From the NCBI GenBank assembly GCA_039033695.1, contig JBCCCC010000030.1, positions 1-25,237 of the forward strand: DNA of 25,237 bases. The letters run 5' to 3'. The stretch's first letter is position 1; the number at the start of each line of letters is the position of its first letter. Shown piece by piece: positions 16,643 through 22,492 of this stretch. This DNA is from CALBPI01 sp039033695 (lineage in GTDB: Bacteria; Pseudomonadota; Gammaproteobacteria; Steroidobacterales; Woeseiaceae). Below the pieces are notes generated by a model. It had not been told where the DNA came from. It saw only the letters and a list, made by a program, of their open reading frames with translations, and searched no databases. Position numbers and translations under genes: made by a program.

Positions 16643-16663
16643 GCACTCCCGGAAGCACTCCCG
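16643..16663 (-). repeat. Internal inverted copy of the subterminal repeat
   Basis: On the minus strand, two CGGGAGTGC units separated by TTC; the end copies have CGC as spacer. Nineteen of 21 positions are the same as at 9614-9634 and 21225-21245, with opposite orientation. Confidence 0.7.
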
Positions 16664-16700
16664 TGGCGCGGGCTATATCGATGGATGCGTCGCTCCGGTC

Positions 16701-16731
16701 CCGGCGCGCTGGTTCGTCCCCAGCGCGCCGG
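16701..16731. repeat. Perfect 12-bp inverted repeat
   Basis: CCGGCGCGCTGG, seven bases (TTCGTCC), CCAGCGCGCCGG. It could form a very stable hairpin in RNA from either strand. There is no T run after it. Confidence 0.7.
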
Positions 16732-16859
16732 TCGCGCGGTCTGTGGCGGCGTCTCGTGCATACCCCCGCGCTTCTGGCGGAGATAGGGGGTACACCCGGC
16801 GGCGCGGCGCGCATCGGGGACGTTTCAGGTTACACGGTCAACGATATCCGAGAGTCGAG

Positions 16860-16868
16860 TGCTACACT
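16860..16868 (+). promoter_or_regulatory. Extended -10 promoter, possible leaderless start
   Basis: TGCTACACT is an extended -10 element (TGn followed by TACACT). The expected transcription start, about seven bases after the hexamer, falls on or next to the ATG at 16875, which has no ribosome binding site. No good -35 is visible. The same nine bases occur at 18743-18751. Confidence 0.45.
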
Positions 16869-16874
16869 TGCACA

Positions 16875-17648
16875 ATGAACGAGCGAGACACTTTTGCTGA
16901 CCGATACTTGTCAGGAATGATCCTGGTATTGTTCTGCGTGCTCGCAACCATACTGGCGGTGATCGTTTTTAAGAATGTAAAGCCGGAACATGAGTACGCC
17001 TTTAATGCTCTCGCCGCAGTGGCAGTGTCTATAGCTTCTGCAATGGCTATTCTTGTTTATCGATACAACTCGAGTAAGGCGGACAGAGACGAAGAGTATC
17101 GGCGCTCCGAGTTAGCAATGAATGAGTGTCGCTCGTTGCTGGATAAGAGTTTCGACCTACTCACGACTAAAAGCCCTGATCATGACCAGGTTCCCATTCC
17201 AGATCGTTTACTGTGGTTGAGAATGGCACGAACAATCAATAGCTATCACAAACTCAAGGAGTCAGTCTCCGAGGTTGACCACACCGTCATTTTGAACGTC
17301 CACGAAGATGATACTCGTACAAATTTTTCTGAAGTTTTGCATTCGGGTCGCGACGGTCTTCTAACTGCGGACTACTTCTCAGGTGCGTCAACGGGTGCTA
17401 GTGGCATTAACGCAGTTCCACTCGAGATAGCATCCGTTGCTGTAGTGTTTGGTTTTGCGTGGTGGCGCGATCCGAATGACGATTCGATCACCTTTGCGGA
17501 CCCGGTAGAGTTGTTTGCGAATATAGGGTTTGTTGGCTACGGGGGGCTTGAGGGATACGTGCGATCGAAGCGATCTTTATGGGAGAGAATTGAGCGACGG
17601 AAAGCTGAGATGTCAGGCGAGAATCTCGATCAGTGGCGAGTAGTCTGA
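16875..17648 (+). CDS. Two-helix membrane protein, unknown function
   Basis: A 257-residue protein with two N-terminal membrane helices (MILVLFCVLATILAVIVF, about residues 15-32, and NALAAVAVSIASAMAILVY, about 44-62), joined by a short loop, then a soluble region of about 190 residues. A short N-terminus and short loop suggest that the soluble part faces the cytoplasm. It is charged at first (RYNSSKADRDEEYRRSEL) and then mixed, with WWRDPNDDSITFADPVELF near the middle of the C-terminal half. No family is recognised. The frame is open up to 16641, but composition there is unlike the rest, and the start at 16875 opens the membrane topology. No ribosome binding site is seen; see the extended -10 directly upstream. 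It begins a plus-strand run of four genes that may be cargo. Confidence 0.7.
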   Translation: MNERDTFADRYLSGMILVLFCVLATILAVIVFKNVKPEHEYAFNALAAVAVSIASAMAILVYRYNSSKADRDEEYRRSELAMNECRSLLDKSFDLLTTKSPDHDQVPIPDRLLWLRMARTINSYHKLKESVSEVDHTVILNVHEDDTRTNFSEVLHSGRDGLLTADYFSGASTGASGINAVPLEIASVAVVFGFAWWRDPNDDSITFADPVELFANIGFVGYGGLEGYVRSKRSLWERIERRKAEMSGENLDQWRVV

Positions 17649-17752
17649 GGGCGTCTGACTACGTCGAGAACCCCGTTGTGGCCGCCCGCCGGGCGTGTTG
17701 GAATTTCCTTGGAAGGTTCCTCGGCTAACCGGCACACGTGAAGATATTCACC

Positions 17753-17792
17753 GGTAATCGTTCGAGGTGCCTTCCACCTCTTTTCGATTACC
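17753..17792 (+). promoter_or_regulatory. Long hairpin directly upstream of the 17806 gene
   Basis: GGTAATCG (17753-17760) pairs with CGATTACC (17785-17792), and inside it GAGGTG (17764-17769) pairs with CACCTC (17775-17780). The stem is 14 pairs with a 3/4-base internal loop. It ends 13 bases before the start and would sequester GAGGTG, a Shine-Dalgarno-like sequence. It may control translation, or the DNA palindrome may be a protein site. Confidence 0.55.
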
Positions 17793-17805
17793 AATGGTGA
17801 ATACA

Positions 17806-18345
17806 ATGTCTACCGACTTACGAATTAGGATTCATGAGTTGCTGGCGACGGACGTCGATAAACTGACTCCCGCCGACGCGCAATTGCTCATTACCAAGAT
17901 CCTCGATGCCGCAACACAAAGTGGCGTCACTGGTGAGGAATCACTCAAGCTTCAAAATCTCCTGGTGAAAGCGAACACTATCGCTATTTCCCAGACGCCG
18001 GAACGAAACACACGTGATGAAATCAGAGATCGCATTGCAACTGCTATCAAGAACGGCGATACGCTAACAGCGCAGCGGCTCCAGCAAGGCCTAGTTGACG
18101 CTGATCAAGCCGAGATTCAGACAACGGCTATGGTCGAACGCGTGCAAGCGGAACAGCAGGAACGCTTCCAGAAGTTTGCAGATGACAAAAGGGCTGCGCT
18201 ACGGCGACGTCGCGATGAAGCGATCGCCCGTCGCACTGAAGAATTGGTCTCACGCACTGATGTTCCCATGGACCTTGCGGCGTCCCGGCGACAGGCCGAA
18301 CGCGAAGTCAAATCGGAACACGTCTACCGTGAATTGGGTGAATGA
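17806..18345 (+). CDS. Helical, coiled-coil-rich protein, unknown function
   Basis: A 179-residue protein without a recognised family. The first third (STDLRIRIHELLATDVDKL) is compact helical; the last 90 residues are highly charged and probably coiled coil (MVERVQAEQQERFQKF, then RRRRDEAIARRTEELV). The ATG at 17806 is preferred because GGTGA stands five bases before it; 17794 (ATG) and 17767 (GTG) are in-frame alternatives, but the latter lies inside the upstream hairpin. The next gene starts one base after its stop, so the two are one operon. Such a helical protein in a satellite could be a scaffold or capsid-size factor, but this is only a guess. Confidence 0.65.
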   Translation: MSTDLRIRIHELLATDVDKLTPADAQLLITKILDAATQSGVTGEESLKLQNLLVKANTIAISQTPERNTRDEIRDRIATAIKNGDTLTAQRLQQGLVDADQAEIQTTAMVERVQAEQQERFQKFADDKRAALRRRRDEAIARRTEELVSRTDVPMDLAASRRQAEREVKSEHVYRELGE

Positions 18346-18346
18346 C

Positions 18347-18688
18347 ATGAGTAAACCAAATGACACGGACTTGCGTGCGCATGAGAGCCTTGAGGCTGAT
18401 GGTCGTTTAGTACGGTTGCTCTACAACCGGTTTGCCGATGAAAACCCCGAGGTCGTGGAGGTGATCAATATTGTTGATAGGCTGCTTCCGAATCATATAG
18501 ATCGCGTATATTTCTTACTAGGTTTAGTCGGTCGCGAACAGGGGGATGGCTGGCTGAATGCGCTCGAAGCGACTATGCAAAACCTATCGCGCCTTGCCGA
18601 AGATCAAACACGCACTGACAAGCGTCTAGCGACGTTCGCACCGGGTGATACCGTCGGCGTTGGATGCCATTTTGAAGTGAAAGGCTAA
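18347..18688 (+). CDS. Small helical protein, unknown function
   Basis: A 113-residue protein without a recognised family. It starts MSKPNDTDLRAHESLEADG, continues with predicted helices (GRLVRLLYNRFADENPEVVEVINIVDRLLPNHI and RVYFLLGLVGREQGDGWLNALEAT) and ends in a short glycine-rich tail (FAPGDTVGVGCHFEVKG). The start stands one base after the preceding stop, with GGGTGA upstream, so it is coupled to the 17806 gene and the two products may interact. An open frame extends upstream to 18095 but overlaps the previous gene. Confidence 0.65.
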   Translation: MSKPNDTDLRAHESLEADGRLVRLLYNRFADENPEVVEVINIVDRLLPNHIDRVYFLLGLVGREQGDGWLNALEATMQNLSRLAEDQTRTDKRLATFAPGDTVGVGCHFEVKG

Positions 18689-18742
18689 CGCAAGACCATC
18701 AGTGCTGAAGTCGCTAGTTTGAGCGGTGGTACAAGTCGGAAA

Positions 18743-18751
18743 TGCTACACT
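18743..18751 (+). promoter_or_regulatory. Extended -10 candidate for the HEPN gene
   Basis: TGCTACACT, the same nine bases as upstream of 16875. Here the expected start leaves a leader of about 80 bases before the ATG at 18841, which has a good binding site. No clear -35. Confidence 0.35.
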
Positions 18752-18840
18752 GTTACTTGGCGCCCTACGCCATTTCTATCGTTTCATACGGCGAATGGAC
18801 GTTAGCGGTTTCGAGGACTCACTGCCTCCGTGGGAGTAGT

Positions 18841-19836
18841 ATGAAGACTGACAGCGCGAAGCTGCGGACATACAAATTCGGTGTTAACGTTTCAGGTCTC
18901 TGCCTACCGTTCGAAAAGGCGGGGCGTTCATTTAGCATTGATTACGATGAAACCAATTTATGGATTGGCGTCCCATCCCCGGGCTGGCGCGAGCTTCCGC
19001 CTGAAAACCACGCCACGCGCTGGATTCAAAGTACCGTAGGTGTCGATCCGATAGTTGCGATAAAGCCAATAGCGCTATTGGTCATTGTCCACTTGGATCC
19101 TGCGGATGTAGGTGGTGTTGACGGAGTTGATCGCGCGCGCAAGCTACAAGTCAGGCTTCAGGACTATTTTCGGCAAACACTGGGCTATTTCCAAGCTGGC
19201 GATGAGATTGGGAGTGCTATTCCGCTACAACGTTTGATGGATCCATTTCCAATATTTGAGTATGAGGGTGACGGGCTTTTTTCCGGCACAGCGCGAGTTG
19301 TCTTGCCGCCAAGCACTGGCCTTAAGTTGTCCTCTTCGGAGTGGCAAGCCTGTATTGACTGGATGCACAACGGGAAAGAGGCCCCGATAGAGTTCAAGCT
19401 ACAAGTCTATGCGCGAGATGCGGTGAAGAAGGGCGATGTGATGAACGCGGTGATTTTCTCAGCCATCGCTATGGAAGCAGCTTGTGTGCAATTGTTGGAG
19501 TACAGGCTTCGCAAGCATGTGCCGGAAGATGGGTTAAGGGATCTCGCTAAGATTCCGTTCACCTCTTATATTGGCAAGAAGCTAGGCCCATGGTTATTCG
19601 GGGACAGCACCTGGCAAAAGTACATTTTGCCGGCGAAAGGTCGCTTTATGTTGCTATATCAATTGCGGAACAATGCGGTCCATACGGGGCGAGTTGATTT
19701 AGACGGCATTTCAGTTGAGTCGCTAGTCTCGGCCTCTCGACTTCTGGTAGAGATAGTCGATCTGCTCGTCCGTTCAGACGTCCATCGACTGCGGTTTTCA
19801 TTGGACTCGCTTTTGCGCTCTGCGCGCAAGGGATGA
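18841..19836 (+). CDS. Protein with C-terminal HEPN-type motif
   Basis: A 331-residue protein. The N-terminal 200 residues are mixed strand and helix and unrecognised (SGLCLPFEKAGRSFSIDYDETNLWIGVP). The C-terminal part is helical with MNAVIFSAIAMEAACVQLLEYRL, then FMLLYQLRNNAVHTGRV; R276-N-N-A-V-H281 fits the RNxxxH active site of HEPN ribonucleases, and its position after a long helix is as expected. GGGAG lies four bases before the ATG at 18841; an open frame continues upstream to 18742 without a binding site. HEPN proteins with a large N-terminal sensing region (for example ApeA-like) act in phage defence; similarity to a specific family cannot be claimed here. It converges on the integrase. 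Confidence 0.75.
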   Translation: MKTDSAKLRTYKFGVNVSGLCLPFEKAGRSFSIDYDETNLWIGVPSPGWRELPPENHATRWIQSTVGVDPIVAIKPIALLVIVHLDPADVGGVDGVDRARKLQVRLQDYFRQTLGYFQAGDEIGSAIPLQRLMDPFPIFEYEGDGLFSGTARVVLPPSTGLKLSSSEWQACIDWMHNGKEAPIEFKLQVYARDAVKKGDVMNAVIFSAIAMEAACVQLLEYRLRKHVPEDGLRDLAKIPFTSYIGKKLGPWLFGDSTWQKYILPAKGRFMLLYQLRNNAVHTGRVDLDGISVESLVSASRLLVEIVDLLVRSDVHRLRFSLDSLLRSARKG

Positions 19837-19990
19837 GAATTGGTGAGCTTCCGTTGCAATGATTTTGCGTCGGTGGGGGACGGCCGATGGCCAATACGGT
19901 GTTCGAAGGGAAAAATGCCGCTGACTTCGTCACGCTATATAAATAGTGCTCCTCTACGTCGCGATATGAATTTGAACGCGAGGAGATAGC

Positions 19991-21199
19991 TTAGAGCACT
20001 TTCGACAATTGGCTGTCCCACTCCTTCATGACGTTGAGCTTGCGCTCGATATGCGTTGCTCTCAGGTAGTGGCGCTGACTTACTGTCTGCCGCTGCCCAT
20101 GGTTCTGCCAGATATCCAGGTCGCGGATATCGACACCGGCATCGCTCATGACAGTCTTGAAGGTGCGTCGTACCTGCTTCGGTGTCCAATCTGACATTTC
20201 GTACCGCTTCCGCAGTTTACGTACTGCCGCTGACATCGCGGTCGGCTTCATTGGAATCGTTACCGCATTACGTTGCGGGAAGATGACTTCACAGTTGCCG
20301 GTGTGCTGGCGCATCTCCGCTATCACTGCCTGTGCGTGCTGGCCCAGCGGTATCGTGTGCGGTATTCCGGTCTTCGTATCGGGTACGCACAGGCACGGGT
20401 GGCCGTTGACGTTCTGTAACCAGTCCCAGCGAGCGAATAGCGTCTCGGTTACACGCTGACCACCCATAGCGATGTGGAAGCGCAGCGCCCCTGTCATCTC
20501 AGGTCCGGAATGCTCGGCGATCTTGTGCCATGCGATGGCGAGTTCTTCCATTGACGGGTAGTGGTTTTCGGCACGCCGACCAATCTTCACGATCTGGGTC
20601 GCTGTCACTGGATTCACACCATTCAAGCCGTAGTTGACGCCGCGTTCCAAAATGTTGGGATTGTTGTTCGCTTTGACCCCGTACTCGAATGCCGCATGCA
20701 AGAACTGCTGCACGCGCCGGGCCATGGTCTTGCTACCACGTTGGATGATTCGGCGTAGCAGTATGGTGATATCGTCGGCGGTGATCTCCGGGCATTTGCG
20801 GTCGCCAATGTATGGCAGTACGTTCTTGTCGAATGCCTGCTCGATGAAGTATACGGTCTTCACGCCGCTGTCTGTTCGCTCGGCAAGGTATGCACGTAGC
20901 ATCGACTCGACCGTAGGTATCTCTTGGCCGCGAGTGCCCTCGGTGGCCGGATCGATACCTGCCTCTGCCTTCCCGAGGCTCTCCGTGGCCCTTCTTCGGG
21001 CATCGGCGATACTAGTCGCTGGGTATGTACCGATCTTCATGAAGCGGCGCTGTCCGGCGTGCTCGTAGCGCAGGCACCAGTTGTGCTGGCCGTTCTTCGT
21101 AACTTGTATGTGGAGACCTTTGGTCTGCTTGTCGAAAATGCGATATGGATAGCCGCGAGCTTTTAGCGCACGGATACCACGGTCGGTGAGGGTCTTCAT
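19991..21199 (-). CDS. int: Tyrosine recombinase integrase, P4 type
   Basis: A 402-residue integrase that catalyses recombination between the element's att site and the tRNA-Arg 3' end. The N-terminal arm-binding domain (DUF4102-like: TDRGIRALKARGYPYRIFDKQTKGLHIQVTKNGQHNWCLRY) is followed by the SAM-like core-binding domain (about 95-200) and the catalytic domain. Catalytic residues are Arg249 (MGGQR), Lys276, Arg344, His367 (QNHG) and Tyr378 (RHY). The usual first histidine of HxxR is Lys341 (KQVR), a substitution also found in integrases with a similar TPxxxRRT motif. AAGG lies seven bases before the ATG. The gene reads away from attR, next to it, as in most P4-type islands. Confidence 0.95.
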   Translation of the reverse strand: MKTLTDRGIRALKARGYPYRIFDKQTKGLHIQVTKNGQHNWCLRYEHAGQRRFMKIGTYPATSIADARRRATESLGKAEAGIDPATEGTRGQEIPTVESMLRAYLAERTDSGVKTVYFIEQAFDKNVLPYIGDRKCPEITADDITILLRRIIQRGSKTMARRVQQFLHAAFEYGVKANNNPNILERGVNYGLNGVNPVTATQIVKIGRRAENHYPSMEELAIAWHKIAEHSGPEMTGALRFHIAMGGQRVTETLFARWDWLQNVNGHPCLCVPDTKTGIPHTIPLGQHAQAVIAEMRQHTGNCEVIFPQRNAVTIPMKPTAMSAAVRKLRKRYEMSDWTPKQVRRTFKTVMSDAGVDIRDLDIWQNHGQRQTVSQRHYLRATHIERKLNVMKEWDSQLSKVL

Positions 21200-21224
21200 T
21201 GGCTGGCCTTATGGTTCGTCTGGG

Positions 21225-21245
21225 CGGGAGTGCCGCCGGGAGTGC
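21225..21245 (+). repeat. Right subterminal repeat, CGGGAGTGC twice
   Basis: Identical to 9614-9634, located between the integrase start and attR. Nearby, AGACTCC occurs twice in tandem at 21340-21346 and 21350-21356, with a 10-bp period, 20 bp before attR. Both fit accessory integrase-binding sites. Confidence 0.7.
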
Positions 21246-21375
21246 ATTTCTGCAGCGATTTCTTCAGACGAGATTAGATCATCCGCGATCACGGGCCACA
21301 ATAATTGTTCAATTAAAACAGTCGGTTAGCGACTATTCGAGACTCCTTCAGACTCCGCGCGATTCGCCAAATAGA

Positions 21376-21424
21376 TGGCTACGAACCAGGCGGTCGGAGG
21401 TTCGAATCCTTCCAGGCGCGCCAT
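21376..21424 (+). repeat. attR (49-bp direct repeat, tRNA-Arg 3' fragment)
   Basis: Exact copy of 9533-9581. It carries the anticodon loop, T-arm and acceptor 3' strand of tRNA-Arg but no 5' half, so it is not a functional tRNA. The displaced host terminator follows directly. Confidence 0.95.
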
Positions 21425-21476
21425 ACAAAAAAAGGTCATCCCAACGGGATGGCCTTTTTTTGTATTGGGAGTCTGG
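21405..21476 (+). repeat. tRNA 3' end plus terminator, repeat copy 1
   Basis: 72 bp, the same as 21576-21647 except two bases (21431 A/G and 21473 C/T). It runs from the AATCC of the T-arm through the CCA, terminator and a short tail. The copies are 171 bp apart. Confidence 0.85.
21427..21461 (+). terminator. Displaced tRNA-Arg terminator, copy 1
   Basis: A 16-pair hairpin with loop AAC: seven A, GGTCATCCC, then GGGATGGCC and seven T. It works in principle on both strands. It follows directly after the tRNA 3' end in attR, so it was probably the host terminator of tRNA-Arg before the element integrated. Confidence 0.85.
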
Positions 21477-21575
21477 AGGCAGGTGAGAAGCACCCAGGTT
21501 TGATAAATTGCGCTAGCAATTTAGACGCCGCAGGCGCCCCGCAGGGGTGAGGTTCGGCGCAAGCCGATCTGAATC

Positions 21576-21647
21576 AATCCTTCCAGGCGCGCCATACAAA
21601 AGAAGGTCATCCCAACGGGATGGCCTTTTTTTGTATTGGGAGTTTGG
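21576..21647 (+). repeat. tRNA 3' end plus terminator, repeat copy 2
   Basis: Second copy of 21405-21476. The 99-bp stretch between holds an AAATTGC/GCAATTT inverted repeat (21505-21522) and GAGGTTCG, which resembles a T-arm start. It is only three bases from the stop of the next minus-strand gene. Confidence 0.85.
21598..21632. terminator. Bidirectional terminator, copy 2
   Basis: Same hairpin as copy 1 with one base changed (A to G in the left A run). It lies directly downstream of the minus-strand gene 21651-22178 and probably ends its transcript too. Confidence 0.8.
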
Positions 21648-21650
21648 TTA

Positions 21651-22178
21651 TCAAGGCTCGTAAACTGTCGCCCGAATGCGATAGACATCGAACCAGGTCT
21701 CGCCACCGTCCATCGAGAATTGCTGCGCCCAAGACCAGCCGTCAGTGTCGGGTGGAAAAAAGATGATGCGTCGCAGCGGGTCCTGCGCCGGCCGCAGAAT
21801 GTCCATAATGATGCGGCCGTCTTCCTGAAGTTTGGCTGAAATGTGCATCAGGCCTTTTTGCCCCGTTGCGGCCCAGACAATTTCCCATGACTGGCTGTCG
21901 GGATTGTAGGTTCTCAGGTTAGTGCCCCACCCACCTGTGTTAGGCATCCAGAAGTCTTGCACGGCCGCGCCGTCGCCGATGCACTCGAATATCCATCTGG
22001 CGCCTTTGCCATCGCTCCATCCGCTACCATCGGGCGCGAGCGCCTCGTCGGTTATCTTCCAGTCCCCAACATAGCGACCGAATGCCGCCGTCTCGCCGTC
22101 CAGGCAGGCGTTGTCATCATTGGCCAGGGCACATAACGGCAACAGGGCCGTGATCGCGAGCAATCGCAGTCGACGCAT
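21651..22178 (-). CDS. Small exported protein, DUF1579/lipocalin-like
   Basis: A 175-residue protein with a clear signal peptide (MRRLRLLAITALLPLCALA, cleavage probably before NDD). The mature part has Gly/Trp and strand-rich segments: GRYVGDWKITDEALAPDGSGW, GARWIFECIGDGAAVQDFW, SWEIVWAATGQKGLMHIS and GWSWAQQFSMDGGETWFDVYRI. The pattern of weight-bearing WxI and W-x-x-DGGxTW repeats resembles DUF1579 and related beta-barrel families whose ligand is unknown. The start at 22178 has AAGGAG seven bases upstream; the longer frame (to 22361) is not supported. It may be a host gene that converged on tRNA-Arg before the element came in. Confidence 0.65.
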   Translation of the reverse strand: MRRLRLLAITALLPLCALANDDNACLDGETAAFGRYVGDWKITDEALAPDGSGWSDGKGARWIFECIGDGAAVQDFWMPNTGGWGTNLRTYNPDSQSWEIVWAATGQKGLMHISAKLQEDGRIIMDILRPAQDPLRRIIFFPPDTDGWSWAQQFSMDGGETWFDVYRIRATVYEP

Positions 22179-22381
22179 CTCTAACGCTCCTTGCCGAATC
22201 CTCGGCGGTTGAGTTGCATTCAATATACACCCATCAGCGCAAAGCACGAACGCTGCGAAGGTGCGCGCGTCTTGCGCTTGTCTGATCGCGGCAGACACCA
22301 CGCCAAGCGCAACGCCACCACGTGGCATCCGCCGTATCCTGCGGATGCTGCGGCGCAACACGCCAAGGCCATCCGCATGCC

Positions 22382-22418
22382 ATAGCTAAAGCCTATTGCG
22401 GCAATTAGCAATTTCAAT
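22382..22418 (+). promoter_or_regulatory. OxyR-like binding site upstream of katG
   Basis: ATAGCTAAAGCCTAT (22382-22396) matches nine of ten fixed bases of the OxyR half-site ATAGntnnnanCTAT. After the correct seven-base spacer comes a weaker half-site (22404-22418, about five of ten). It lies 75-110 bp before the katG start. The 314-bp gap 22179-22492 has no gene and otherwise shows only scattered inverted repeats. Confidence 0.5.
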
Positions 22419-22492
22419 CCGCTGCTTCGGATGTTTAGGTTTTAATCCAAGTTCCGAAACGTTGTGTTTTGTTTTCCGTTGGGGGTAAAACG

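Larger units (their letters stand above)
16469..16874. other. Gene-free, strongly structured block
   Basis: No frame on either strand here has a binding site and plausible composition. The block holds CGATTCC/GGAATCG (16540-16560), the minus-strand terminator (16561-16583), an inverted copy of the subterminal repeat (16643-16663), a 12-pair perfect inverted repeat (16701-16731) and TACCCCC/GGGGGTA (16761-16792). GC content from about 16660 to 16820 is much higher than around it. It could encode a structured RNA or be a packaging or recombination site. Confidence 0.5.
9582..21424. mobile_element. Integrative element in tRNA-Arg, phage-satellite-like
   Basis: The element is bounded by a 49-bp direct repeat of the tRNA 3' half. 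It encodes a P4-type integrase next to the right end, an AlpA-like regulator, a primase-helicase with a neighbouring iteron-like array, a TerS-like protein and several cargo genes. No capsid, tail, portal, large terminase or lysis genes are seen, and no conjugation genes. This set resembles P4-like or PICI-like phage satellites. Coordinates count one att copy within the element. Confidence 0.9.

Noticed and set aside
16425..16814. 129-residue minus-strand frame in the structured block
   Set aside because: It overlaps the supported gene at 16085-16462, is extremely Arg/Pro/Ala rich, and is better explained by GC-rich structured DNA.
16641..16874. Upstream extension of the membrane protein
   Set aside because: The composition is Arg-rich and low-complexity and it would cross the hairpins; the ATG at 16875 gives a normal membrane protein N-terminus.
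16469..16874. Retron (msr/msd) explanation for the structured block
   Set aside because: No reverse transcriptase gene is present in the element.
19991..21199. Integrase as a pseudogene because of the missing HxxR histidine
   Set aside because: The frame is intact, all other catalytic residues are present, and the substitution is known from related integrases.
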